The notes under the pieces are model-generated. The model worked only from the letters and a program-made list of their open reading frames with translations. It searched no databases and was not told where the DNA came from. A program made the translations under genes and the position numbers. A stretch of DNA of 10,140 nt from an uncultured Bacilli bacterium (lineage in GTDB: Bacteria > Bacillota_I > Bacilli_A > RFN20 > CAG-631), in the NCBI GenBank assembly GCA_934202505.1, contig CAKPXW010000059.1:1-10140 (forward strand), read 5' to 3'. Of the stretch, positions 1 to 7,583 are shown in pieces (position 1 is the stretch's first letter; each line of letters starts with the position of its first letter).

Positions 1-1627
1 AAAAATGTCTGCAAGTGCAAGTAATGGAAGCGTAAATGCTACTAAATATGTTCTTGTAAAACCAGATGGTAGTGAAGTTGAAATAAATTCCACTTCAGAA
101 ATCACTTTAATTGAAGAAGGAAGATATGAACTTAAAGCCATTATTGATAATGGAAAATATTACAATACAATTTGTAAAGAATTTGTTGTTGCTGATCCAG
201 ATAATGGTATTACTTATTTAGCAAAAGTAAAATCAGATATCGTAACAAGAGGATATGGTACAGATAAAGTTCCAAGTACTTATCTTACTGAATTTGAAGG
301 CGTTAAAAACGTTATAAAAGCTTCAACAATTGTTTCTGATGGAGCTTCAACAAATGCTTATAAGTGGCCAGGATTTAATCTAAAATCAAGATTATCTTTA
401 GAAGAAATTGCTACATTAAAAGCAAAAGGATATACTAAATTTGTTCTTCCAATTTATGTCACAGGAAATAAAGAACAAGATGTAGTATTAAATGATAAAA
501 CAGAAATTGTTGCAAGAATTACACCAAACAAGTGGAATTATATTGAAATAAGTATCGACAAGTTAACTGCAACATCAATGGATTATTTTGCTTATATTTA
601 TAATTTAGGCAAAGGAAATCCAACAGAAGCAGAAAAAGATATCGTTTACTATATAAGTGATATCTATCTAAAGCAAGAAGACATGCTTAAAGTATTTGAT
701 AACAATGAAACATCACTATCAAATTTCATTGTTAAAGAAGGGTCTAATGTAATGACAGGAGCAACTTTAGATAATGAAGTAGTATATGGTAAAGAAACAG
801 CAAGTGTAAAATATGTCATTACTAATTCTGATACTTATGCAGCTGCTTTCTATTTTAATCAAGACTTTGCTTTTGAAGGGTATGAAAAAGCATATGTAAA
901 TATGAGAGTATCTAATTCAAGCAATAATAAACTTGCATTCACTTTATATAATGGCGATAGTAGAATTATTGATTTAAGACATGTTTATCTAACACAAGAT
1001 GAATGGTATAGAGTAGAAGTACCTACAGCATTATTTAGTAACTTAAATACTTTGAACATAAGAGTTGTTTGTAATCTGTGGGGATCAGCTATTCCAACAG
1101 GAACAACATTTAATTTTTCTAATGTTTATGTTGAAAAATCTGATAGTTTAGTTATCTCTACAATTGCTTATGGAAAAGATATTGTTAGAGCTTCATATGT
1201 TGAAGAATTTAATGGGGAAAATCATGTTTTCAAAGCAAGCACAGACACAAAATTGCTTGCAAGCTCAAATTCTTGGAAATACCCTGGATTTAAAGTATTT
1301 ATGCCATATAGTCTTGAAAAATTACAAGAATTAAAAGAACAAGGATATACAGCATTAAATGTAAGATTATATGTAGAGGATTCAAGTCAATCAACACAAG
1401 ATGTTCTATGGGGACTTTCTCCAAATGATAAAATTGCTACAATCGAAACAAATAAATGGCAAGATGTAGCTTTATCTATTGATACATTAATAGCAAACTA
1501 TAGTTCTTATTTTACAAATTATCAAACTAATAATAGTCAATATTTATTCTACATTAATAATTTTAAATATAGTAGTTCTGCTGCGCATATTAACATTTAT
1601 ACAAGCACAGTAACATTTGTTAAATAG
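1..1627 (+). CDS. C-terminal part of a secreted multi-domain beta-sandwich (CBM-like) protein, 5' partial
   Basis: The reading frame is open to the left edge (first full codon at 2). The ATG at 5 is followed by mid-domain sequence with no signal peptide, so the true start almost certainly lies outside. Numbering from that ATG, residues 1-62 look like a bacterial Ig-like strand pattern (KPDGSEV, then EEGRYEL). Three domains of about 150 residues follow: A (~68-224), B (~228-378) and C (~383-540). A and C are clearly related: EFEGVKNVIKAST matches EFNGENHVFKAST, KWPGF matches KYPGF, both have an LxxLKxxGYT segment, and NKW..(I/V)..SIDxL recurs in each. B shares the strand-rich, aromatic style but is more distant. 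The spacing suggests jelly-roll/carbohydrate-binding folds in an extracellular protein. No LPXTG or membrane tail is present. A catalytic or binding domain may lie upstream. Ligand and exact family are not recognised. Confidence 0.75.
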   Translation, partial: KMSASASNGSVNATKYVLVKPDGSEVEINSTSEITLIEEGRYELKAIIDNGKYYNTICKEFVVADPDNGITYLAKVKSDIVTRGYGTDKVPSTYLTEFEGVKNVIKASTIVSDGASTNAYKWPGFNLKSRLSLEEIATLKAKGYTKFVLPIYVTGNKEQDVVLNDKTEIVARITPNKWNYIEISIDKLTATSMDYFAYIYNLGKGNPTEAEKDIVYYISDIYLKQEDMLKVFDNNETSLSNFIVKEGSNVMTGATLDNEVVYGKETASVKYVITNSDTYAAAFYFNQDFAFEGYEKAYVNMRVSNSSNNKLAFTLYNGDSRIIDLRHVYLTQDEWYRVEVPTALFSNLNTLNIRVVCNLWGSAIPTGTTFNFSNVYVEKSDSLVISTIAYGKDIVRASYVEEFNGENHVFKASTDTKLLASSNSWKYPGFKVFMPYSLEKLQELKEQGYTALNVRLYVEDSSQSTQDVLWGLSPNDKIATIETNKWQDVALSIDTLIANYSSYFTNYQTNNSQYLFYINNFKYSSSAAHINIYTSTVTFVK

Positions 1628-1636
1628 AAAGTTTTT

Positions 1637-1680
1637 AGAAAGGAAATTTGTGGATGAAGCAATTTCTTCATCCACAAATT
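1637..1680 (+). promoter_or_regulatory. Shine-Dalgarno plus 15-bp perfect hairpin directly before the GDPD start
   Basis: An AGAAAGGA sequence at 1637-1644 is followed at once by a perfect inverted repeat: arm 1645-1659 pairs with 1666-1680 around a 6-nt loop (1660-1665). Ten bases (attttagaag) then lead to the ATG at 1691. Those ten bases hold no usable Shine-Dalgarno at normal spacing. If the hairpin folds, the AGAAAGGA is brought to an effective 10-nt spacing from the ATG. A terminator or attenuator for the upstream gene is the other reading: the 3' flank is moderately T-rich (attatttt) but lacks a strong T run. Confidence 0.6.
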
Positions 1681-1690
1681 ATTTTAGAAG

Positions 1691-2446
1691 ATGGCAAAAA
1701 ATTGGTTAGACAAGCGCTATATTGCGCATCGTGGGTTACACACAGATACAATTACAGAAAACACATTGGATGCATTTAAAAATGCAATTGAACATGGATA
1801 TAATATCGAATTAGATGTACAACCAACAATTGATAATGTTGTAATGGTTTATCATGATACTAATTTAGGAAGACTTACGAATTGTAATGAATTTTTAGAA
1901 AATCTTACTTATGATTATATTAATAAAACAGTTCGATATAAAGCAACACAAGCTAAACTTCCACTATTTAAGGATGTTTTACAACTATGTGAAGGTAAAA
2001 CAGGCTTAATGATTGAAATAAAAAAGCAAACATATTATACTCCTGAAATTAGAGTAGAACCCCTTGTATATGAAATGTTAAAAGATTATAAAGGTGAATT
2101 TGTTGTAAAGTCATTTAATCCATTTTCTGTAAAATGGTTTATTGACCATGCACCTAATTTTAAAATTGGCTTATTATGTGAATATGGTAGTTTAGACGAA
2201 TACGATTTGTATGATAAAGAAAGTAAGCCATTAGTTGAACAATTATTATTCAAGGGTGAAAGAAAAGTAGACTTTTTTGATTATTGTGTAGGTAAAATTG
2301 GTAGTCCAATGTGGAATATGGTTCATGGAAAAATGCCATGTTACACTTGGGTTGTAAGATCACAAGAAACACAAGATATGCTTAAAGATAAAGGTGTAGA
2401 TAATATAATTTTTGAAAATTATATTCCAAAAGAGGAAGAAAAATAA
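1691..2446 (+). CDS. Glycerophosphodiester phosphodiesterase (GDPD family), cytosolic
   Basis: Members hydrolyse glycerophosphodiesters (deacylated phospholipids) to glycerol 3-phosphate and an alcohol, using a metal-dependent TIM barrel. The 251 residues carry the family's catalytic pattern near the N-terminus: HRG at 13-15, ENT at 23-25, ELDVQ at 40-44 (metal ligands E40 and D42), YHD at 54-56 (catalytic H55), and MIEIK at 107-111. TWVVRS at 219-224 is typical of the barrel's last strands. There is no signal peptide or membrane segment, so it should act in the cytoplasm, as UgpQ does. The start is fixed: an in-frame TAG lies at 1685-1687, and the HRG motif is only 13 residues in. The next gene begins one base after its stop. 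The substrate head group cannot be read from the sequence. Confidence 0.93.
   Translation: MAKNWLDKRYIAHRGLHTDTITENTLDAFKNAIEHGYNIELDVQPTIDNVVMVYHDTNLGRLTNCNEFLENLTYDYINKTVRYKATQAKLPLFKDVLQLCEGKTGLMIEIKKQTYYTPEIRVEPLVYEMLKDYKGEFVVKSFNPFSVKWFIDHAPNFKIGLLCEYGSLDEYDLYDKESKPLVEQLLFKGERKVDFFDYCVGKIGSPMWNMVHGKMPCYTWVVRSQETQDMLKDKGVDNIIFENYIPKEEEK
2431..2436 (+). promoter_or_regulatory. Ribosome binding site deciding the oxidoreductase start
   Basis: AGAGGA inside the end of the GDPD gene lies 11 nt before the ATG at 2448. It supports that ATG over a possible TTG at 2412, which would add twelve lysine-rich residues not expected before the Rossmann strand MVTFSVIG. Confidence 0.7.
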
Positions 2447-2447
2447 T

Positions 2448-3665
2448 ATGGTAACATTCTCTGTGATAGGGATGGGAGCACGTGGAAGAAAATATACTAA
2501 CCTTTTATTAGAAAAAGGTGCAAAATTAGTTTCTGTTTGTGATAATGACCCATCAATAATTAAATATAGCATTGATACCTATAAACTAGATAAAAAAAAC
2601 ACTTTTTTAAATAGTGATGATTTTTTTAAGCAAGGGAAAATGTCGGATTTATTAATAGTTTCAACACCAGATGCAATACATATATCTAATTCTTTACAAG
2701 GGTTAGATGTAGGATATGATTTGCTTCTTGAAAAGCCAATTGCAACTTCTTTAAAAGATTGTAATGACATTTACCAAAAAGCAAAAGAATTAAATAGGTT
2801 AGTTGTAATTTGTCATGTTCTAAGATATTCACCATTTTATGATACAATAAAAAAAGAAATTGATTCAAAAAAATATGGTGAAATTATTGATATTCAACAA
2901 AATGAAAATGTAGGATATTGGCATCAAGCTCATAGTTTTGTAAGAGGTAATTGGCGAAATGAAAAAGAAAGCACATTTATGATTTTAGCTAAATGTTGCC
3001 ATGACTTAGATATGATTGCTTATCTTTCAGGTAAAAAATGTGAATATGTAAGTTCTATGGGTAGTCTTTCTTATTTTACTTCTAAAAATGCTCCAGAAGG
3101 AAGTGCAAAATATTGTGTGGATTGTAAATTAAAAGATTGCCCATATAATGCTATAGATTGGTATTGTAAGAATCCTTTATGGGTAAAACTCCCAACACTT
3201 CCAGATAAAAACCCAAAAGAATTTATTACCGCATGGGCAAGTAATAAGGATAACCCATATAGTCGTTGCGTCTTTGCATGTGATAATGATGTAGTTGATC
3301 ATCAAGTTGTTAATATGCAATTTGAGGATAAGTCAACTGCTACTTTGACAATGACAGCTTTCTCCAATAAATTTTATCGTAGAACACATGTATATCTTAC
3401 TAAAGGAGAAATTTATGGCGATATGATTGAAAAAAAATTATATTGTAATATTTGGGGAAAAGAAACAAAAATAATTGACTTGAACGATGCATTTAATGAT
3501 TCACATGGTGGCGGTGATGCAGGGCTTATTGATGATTTATTTGATTTATTATCAGGAAAAGAAAGAACTAGTAGAACAAATATTGAAGCATCACTAACAA
3601 GTCATAAGATTGCTTTTGCAGCTGAAGAGTCAAGAAAGCAAAATGGAAAACTAATAAAATTATAA
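2448..3665 (+). CDS. Gfo/Idh/MocA-family NAD(P)-dependent oxidoreductase with Cys-rich insert
   Basis: This family oxidises or reduces sugars, inositols and related polyols, or uses bound NAD for redox-assisted glycosidic chemistry. In the 405 residues the N-terminal Rossmann fold is clear: VIGMGARG at 6-13, an acidic D32 after strand 2 for the cofactor ribose, STPDAIH at 72-78, and the family hallmark EKP at 95-97. The C-terminal substrate domain has AHSFVRGNW at 161-169 and AKCCHDLD at 181-188, where K182, H185 and D188 sit in the usual catalytic region. Residues 223-240 form a C-x2-C-x4-C-x8-C cluster, followed by RCVFAC at 273-278; such an insert occurs in an uncharacterised branch of the family. 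The gene starts one base after the GDPD stop and ends in tandem stops (TAA at 3663-3665, TAG at 3666-3668). The substrate is unknown; the GH112 neighbour points to a galactose or HexNAc-related sugar, which is inference. Confidence 0.9.
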   Translation: MVTFSVIGMGARGRKYTNLLLEKGAKLVSVCDNDPSIIKYSIDTYKLDKKNTFLNSDDFFKQGKMSDLLIVSTPDAIHISNSLQGLDVGYDLLLEKPIATSLKDCNDIYQKAKELNRLVVICHVLRYSPFYDTIKKEIDSKKYGEIIDIQQNENVGYWHQAHSFVRGNWRNEKESTFMILAKCCHDLDMIAYLSGKKCEYVSSMGSLSYFTSKNAPEGSAKYCVDCKLKDCPYNAIDWYCKNPLWVKLPTLPDKNPKEFITAWASNKDNPYSRCVFACDNDVVDHQVVNMQFEDKSTATLTMTAFSNKFYRRTHVYLTKGEIYGDMIEKKLYCNIWGKETKIIDLNDAFNDSHGGGDAGLIDDLFDLLSGKERTSRTNIEASLTSHKIAFAAEESRKQNGKLIKL

Positions 3666-3686
3666 TAGCGAGAAATGGGGAATTTT

Positions 3687-5852
3687 ATGGAAAAAGGAAG
3701 AGTAACCATTCCAACAGATGTTAATGATATAGAACTTACAAAACAAATTGCTAAATTATGGAAAGCAGATGCTATTAGAAATTGTGATGGAACAAAACTT
3801 CCTAAAAATGCAAAAGATTTAATAGAAAAAGTATATAGTACTTATTTTGTAGTACGTGGTGATAATAAATGGGCAACCATGCACCAGGATGAATTGCAAA
3901 GTGTTTTGCTTATTAGTGATCCAGTAACAGCTTTTAGTGATGTTGTTGAGATTGAATTGTTAAAGGGATATTTTGATAAACAACTTATTGTTAATGAAGA
4001 TGATTATAAAAAATTTTGGCAGGTTTTTGATAGAACATGCAATGAAGAAGTATTCAATTATGAATATAATAATGGAAAAGTAATAATTAAAAATGCTAAA
4101 AAATATCATGTTTATACAGTAAATTTCTTTGCAAAGAATATCTGGGATTCTACACAAATGTATAATTATATAACAAATAATTGGAATTGTGAAAAACATT
4201 TGGTTATGGAACCTAGATATTCTAAAACTTGGGAACATATAAAAGAAAATCTTAATAATTGGTGTGTAGAAAACATTGATGTTAATGTTGTAAGATTTAC
4301 AACATTTCTTTATCATTTCTTCTTAGTGTTTAATGAAGATGAAAAAGAAAAAAACGTTGATTGGTTTGGATATGCAATGACTGCCAGTCCAAGTGCTTTT
4401 AGAAAATTTGAAGAAGAATATGGCTATCAAATAAAAACCGAAGATATAATTAATAAAGGAACATATTCTAATACATTTGTTAATCCTACAAAGGAATTTA
4501 AGGATTATCAAGAGTTTGTGCAAAAATATGTAACAAATTCAGTTAGAGAATTGGTTGATATAGTTCATAAAAATCATAAAGAGGCTATGATGTTTTTAGG
4601 CGATAGTTGGATTGGAACTGAACCATATGGAAAATATTTTAATAATATGAATTTAGATGCTATTGTTGGCTCAATTGGTGGAGGAGTTACAGTAAGAATG
4701 CTTACTGATATTCCAACAAAGGCATATAAAGAAGGAAGATTTTTACCTTACTTCTTCCCTGATACATTTTTTGATGGAAATGAAGAAAATGCTATTAAAG
4801 AGCTTAATATGAATTGGCTATCTGCAAGAAGGGCAATAATGCGAAAACCTCTTGATAGAATTGGATATGGTGGCTATTTATCTCTTGCTTGTAAATTTCC
4901 AAATTTTGTAAATCGTGTTGAAAAAATATGTGAAGAATTTAGAAGTATTTATGATGCAATAAATAATTCTAAACCTTATTCCAATCTAAAAGTCGCAATC
5001 TTAAATTCATGGGGAAAAATTAGATCATGGCAATGCTTTATGGTAGCACACGAATTGTGGTATCAACAAATATATTCATATCAAGGAATTTTAGAATCTT
5101 TGTCAGGACTTAGCGTAGATGTTGATTTTATTTCTTTTGATGATGTAAGAAATGATAGGTTGAAAGAATTTGATGTTTTAATCAACGCTGGGGATAGACA
5201 AACTGCTTTTAGTGGTGGAAATAATTGGAATGATATTGAGATAATTGAAAAAGTTAAAGATTTCGTATATTCAGGAAAAGGATTTATAGGAATAGGAGAA
5301 CCAACAGCAATAGAAAATATAAAAACTTCTTTTGCTTTAGCTGATGTATTAGGCGTAGATATTGAAAAATCAACATCATTATTTGAAGATAAATATAATA
5401 TTGAAAAACATAAGAATTTTATTCTAGAAGATGTTAATGATAATGTTGATTATGGCGAAGGAAAGAAAAATGTTTATGCTTTAAAAAATAGTAAAGTATT
5501 AGACATTGAATTTTCCAAACGATTTAAACGAAATGTTAATGTCGGCGAAGTAAAAATGGCTGTAAATAATTTTGGAAAAGGAAGAAGTGTATACATTGCA
5601 GGGCTTCCATATTCATTTGAAAATACAAGAATTTTACTTCGAGCTATGTATTGGGCAGCAAGTAAAGAACAAGATATGAAAAAATGTTTCTCGAGCAACT
5701 TATTTACAGAATGTTCGTATTATGAATCTAGTAAAAAATATGCTATTATAAATAATACAACAATCCCTCAAAAAACAATGTTTTATAATATAGAGGGAAA
5801 GGAAAGAAAAATTAATTTAAAGCCTTTAGAAATTGTTTTTATAAATGATTAG
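3687..5852 (+). CDS. gnpA: GH112 1,3-beta-galactosyl-N-acetylhexosamine phosphorylase
   Basis: It phosphorolyses beta-1,3-galactosyl-HexNAc (lacto-N-biose, galacto-N-biose) to galactose 1-phosphate and GlcNAc or GalNAc in the cytoplasm. The 721 residues follow the Bifidobacterium lacto-N-biose phosphorylase (lnpA) pattern along the whole length: GRVTIP at the N-terminus, ADAIRNCDGT at 27-36, VVRFTTFLYHF at about 201-211, MMFLGDSWIGTEPY at 301-314 with D306 matching the proposed general acid, RFLPYFFPDTF at 351-361, YGGYLSLA at 394-401, AILNSWGKIRSW at 437-448, YQGILESLSG at 465-474, and KGRSVYIAGLPYS at 631-643. The order is a TIM-like barrel, an alpha/beta middle domain and a C-terminal beta domain (from about 675). 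There is no signal peptide. The ATG at 3687 has GGGGA five to six bases upstream; an in-frame ATG at 3675 has a poorer site. Some GH112 enzymes instead cleave galactosyl-1,4-rhamnose, so the exact disaccharide is open. Confidence 0.95.
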   Translation: MEKGRVTIPTDVNDIELTKQIAKLWKADAIRNCDGTKLPKNAKDLIEKVYSTYFVVRGDNKWATMHQDELQSVLLISDPVTAFSDVVEIELLKGYFDKQLIVNEDDYKKFWQVFDRTCNEEVFNYEYNNGKVIIKNAKKYHVYTVNFFAKNIWDSTQMYNYITNNWNCEKHLVMEPRYSKTWEHIKENLNNWCVENIDVNVVRFTTFLYHFFLVFNEDEKEKNVDWFGYAMTASPSAFRKFEEEYGYQIKTEDIINKGTYSNTFVNPTKEFKDYQEFVQKYVTNSVRELVDIVHKNHKEAMMFLGDSWIGTEPYGKYFNNMNLDAIVGSIGGGVTVRMLTDIPTKAYKEGRFLPYFFPDTFFDGNEENAIKELNMNWLSARRAIMRKPLDRIGYGGYLSLACKFPNFVNRVEKICEEFRSIYDAINNSKPYSNLKVAILNSWGKIRSWQCFMVAHELWYQQIYSYQGILESLSGLSVDVDFISFDDVRNDRLKEFDVLINAGDRQTAFSGGNNWNDIEIIEKVKDFVYSGKGFIGIGEPTAIENIKTSFALADVLGVDIEKSTSLFEDKYNIEKHKNFILEDVNDNVDYGEGKKNVYALKNSKVLDIEFSKRFKRNVNVGEVKMAVNNFGKGRSVYIAGLPYSFENTRILLRAMYWAASKEQDMKKCFSSNLFTECSYYESSKKYAIINNTTIPQKTMFYNIEGKERKINLKPLEIVFIND

Positions 5853-5855
5853 TGT

Positions 5856-6560
5856 ATGAAAGAAATTGAATTTGTAAATTACTCTTGTTATTACTTATAT
5901 AAAAAAGAATATATCAAAGTATTAGATGATATATCTTTTTTTGTTTCTAGTGGAGATTTTTTAGTTATTGTTGGCCCATCTGGTAGTGGGAAGACTACTT
6001 TAATTAAATCAATATTAGGACAAATTGGTTATATAGAAGGTGATTTGCTTATCCAAGGAAAGTCAATTGATACTTATAAAATGACCCCATATACTTTTGG
6101 ATATGTTAGTCAGCAATATTCTTTATATCCACATCTTACGGTATTTGAAAATATCGCCTTTCCATTGCGTGCTATGCATACTAGTCAAGAAGAGGTAAAT
6201 GAAAGAGTAATGGAAATAGCTATAAAATTTAAAATTTCTTTTTTACTTACTAGAAAACCAGCTCAATTATCTATTGGACAACAAGCATTAGTTTGCTTAG
6301 CCAAAGCAATAATTAAAAAGCCTAATATTGTATTATTAGATGAGCCTTTTTCTTCTGTAGACAATATAAAAAAAATTGAAATGAGGGAATTATTAAAAGA
6401 TATCCATAATACATATCATACAACATTTTTATATGTTACCCATGAAATGGCAGATGCTTATGCATTGGCTGATAAAATAGTATTTTTAAATCAAGGAAAA
6501 ATAGAAAAAATAACTACAGCAAAGGAACTATTAGAACAAGCAAAAAATGAAAGTGTATAA
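5856..6560 (+). CDS. ABC transporter ATP-binding protein, short sugar-importer-like form
   Basis: A 234-residue nucleotide-binding subunit. Visible motifs are Walker A GPSGSGKT at 40-47, Q-loop SQQ at 85-87, a signature LSIGQQ at 138-143 (one substitution from LSGGQ), Walker B IVLLDEP at 158-164 and the switch histidine H196 in VTHEM. YPHLTVFENIAFPL at 91-104 resembles MalK/UgpC/MsmK-type importers. Those proteins carry a C-terminal regulatory beta-domain of over 100 residues; here the chain stops after the ATPase core. The ATG lies three bases after the GH112 stop with no Shine-Dalgarno, which suggests translational coupling. No canonical permease gene is visible, so its partners may be the three downstream membrane proteins or permeases encoded elsewhere. 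Family is certain; substrate is inference. Confidence 0.92.
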   Translation: MKEIEFVNYSCYYLYKKEYIKVLDDISFFVSSGDFLVIVGPSGSGKTTLIKSILGQIGYIEGDLLIQGKSIDTYKMTPYTFGYVSQQYSLYPHLTVFENIAFPLRAMHTSQEEVNERVMEIAIKFKISFLLTRKPAQLSIGQQALVCLAKAIIKKPNIVLLDEPFSSVDNIKKIEMRELLKDIHNTYHTTFLYVTHEMADAYALADKIVFLNQGKIEKITTAKELLEQAKNESV

Positions 6561-6996
6561 TGTTGACAATCAAAATAAAATATTGAAAAAATCGATAATT
6601 ATAGCAATAGTATTATTAATTTTTTCCATAATAGTTAATATATTATTAGTTGTTTTTAGAAATGATAATAATCATTATTATTTTTTAGTGTTAAATATTT
6701 TAATTGACATTATTTCTTTATGGATTATTACATATTTATTACTTAATGTAATAATGCCAACTATAAAAATAATAAAAATGAAAAATAATAATCATGGAAA
6801 AGTTAAAGGAATTGTAACTAATATAAGCAATAAAACAATTCACTATATGGGATATGATTGCTATGAGATAGAGCTTGATAATAAATTTCATTATTATCTT
6901 TTTGATAAAAAGCAATTAGAGTTAAAGCAAAATATTGAGTTTATTCATTATAATTATTTAATTTTGGAGGTTTACAATGAAAAAGATAATTTCTAA
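6547..6996 (+). CDS. Small membrane protein: two TM helices plus beta-rich C-terminal domain, unknown function
   Basis: The family is not recognised. Two hydrophobic helices are clear (~16-37 and ~45-74), separated by a short polar turn (RNDNNH). A basic stretch (KIIKMKNNNHGK) follows, then a soluble tail at ~85-143 of alternating hydrophobic and polar residues with GIVTNI, YDCYEIEL, FHYYLF and IEFIHYNYLILEV, which suggests a small beta-barrel (OB-like) fold. By the positive-inside rule both termini are probably cytoplasmic. It overlaps the ATPase gene by 14 bases and has no Shine-Dalgarno at normal distance, so it is probably coupled to it. It overlaps the next gene by 20 bases. Base composition is extremely AT-rich (9 G/C in bases 6601-6660). 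Expression with the ATPase suggests an accessory role in the same membrane complex, but this is inference. Confidence 0.75.
   Translation: MKVYNVDNQNKILKKSIIIAIVLLIFSIIVNILLVVFRNDNNHYYFLVLNILIDIISLWIITYLLLNVIMPTIKIIKMKNNNHGKVKGIVTNISNKTIHYMGYDCYEIELDNKFHYYLFDKKQLELKQNIEFIHYNYLILEVYNEKDNF
6966..6970 (+). promoter_or_regulatory. Strong ribosome binding site GGAGG
   Basis: GGAGG lies six bases before the ATG at 6977, inside the end of the preceding gene. It is the strongest Shine-Dalgarno in the window, in contrast to the missing ones before 5856 and 6547. It suggests that the short solute-binding-like protein is made in higher amounts than the ATPase or 2-TM protein. Confidence 0.75.
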
Positions 6997-7579
6997 AATG
7001 TTTGATAATTGGTATATATATTTGCTTATTGTTGCTTTATCAATAACTATTTGGACGACCATATTTAAAAATTTAAAAGAACCTAATAAGAATGAGAAGG
7101 TAGAAATTACTTATTTTGGAGAATATTTGGATAACAAATTATTAAAAAATGATTTATTAGAAATGTTAGAAAAGGAAAATTATAACAATATAAAAAAAGT
7201 ATCTATAACTTGCCACAATGTTAGTGAAAATAAATATTATTTTAAGAAATTATTAATGAGTAGAATCTATCAATCTGATTTAATTATGATAGATAACAAT
7301 TTAATAGATAATAATTTTGCTTCTACTTATTTTGAACCATTAGATGTTAATATTTTAAACTCATATAGCCAAAATATAACTTATTATAAAGAAAATAATA
7401 AAGAATATGGTATATTATTAGATGTAAATGAAAATGGCACCTTTTCAAAATATTTAAAAAATTCCACTTATTTATTTGTTTGTTCAAATTCATATAATGT
7501 TGCAAAAATTTATGGCGTTGGAAATGAAAATGATGACATGGCATTAAAAGTTATCTCTTATTTGTTAAAAAAGGATTAA
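6977..7579 (+). CDS. Membrane-anchored, shortened solute-binding-protein-like protein
   Basis: 200 residues with one N-terminal signal-anchor helix (~12-32, preceded by lysines) and an extracellular domain. No lipobox cysteine is seen at the helix end. The domain starts with KVEITYFGEYLD at 41-52, like the first strand of bacterial extracellular solute-binding proteins. SDLIMIDNNLID at 100-111 and YFEPLD at 118-123 resemble the 'metal-free aspartate, hinge' region where such proteins say the ligand-lobe position, and EYGILLD at 143-149 and STYLFVCSNSYN at 163-174 resemble their later strands. Ordinary members have about 400 residues, so most of one lobe would be missing. Similarity is judged by eye and is weak. 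The GGAGG site fixes the start. It lies between the 2-TM gene (20-base overlap) and the YesL-like gene (4-base gap), which supports a transport-linked role, but ligand binding is unproven. Confidence 0.65.
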   Translation: MKKIISKMFDNWYIYLLIVALSITIWTTIFKNLKEPNKNEKVEITYFGEYLDNKLLKNDLLEMLEKENYNNIKKVSITCHNVSENKYYFKKLLMSRIYQSDLIMIDNNLIDNNFASTYFEPLDVNILNSYSQNITYYKENNKEYGILLDVNENGTFSKYLKNSTYLFVCSNSYNVAKIYGVGNENDDMALKVISYLLKKD

Positions 7580-7583
7580 ATAT

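Noticed and set aside
5..60. ATG at position 5 as the real start of the first gene
   Set aside because: The frame is open to the window edge and the following residues are in the middle of an Ig-like domain without a signal peptide, although the protein looks extracellular.
1654..1779. 41-codon frame starting at an ATG nine bases after AGAAAGGA, overlapping the GDPD gene
   Set aside because: It lies in another frame of a firmly identified gene, its start is inside the perfect hairpin stem, and its product has no recognisable features. It is kept only as a decoy in the hairpin finding.
2360..2868. Minus-strand open frames opposite the GDPD and oxidoreductase genes
   Set aside because: They are short, have no family features or upstream Shine-Dalgarno, and lie opposite genes with clear conserved motifs.
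3960..4523. Minus-strand frames rich in Ile and Phe opposite the GH112 gene, resembling membrane proteins
   Set aside because: Hydrophobic translations arise automatically on the strand opposite Lys/Asn/Glu-rich AT-biased coding DNA. The plus strand is a clear GH112 gene throughout.
6563..6600. TTGACA at 6563-6568 as a possible -35 box for an internal promoter before the membrane genes
   Set aside because: No TATAAT-like box is found at 16-18 bases; the nearest candidates are 12 and 25 bases away. In such AT-rich DNA one hexamer is weak evidence.
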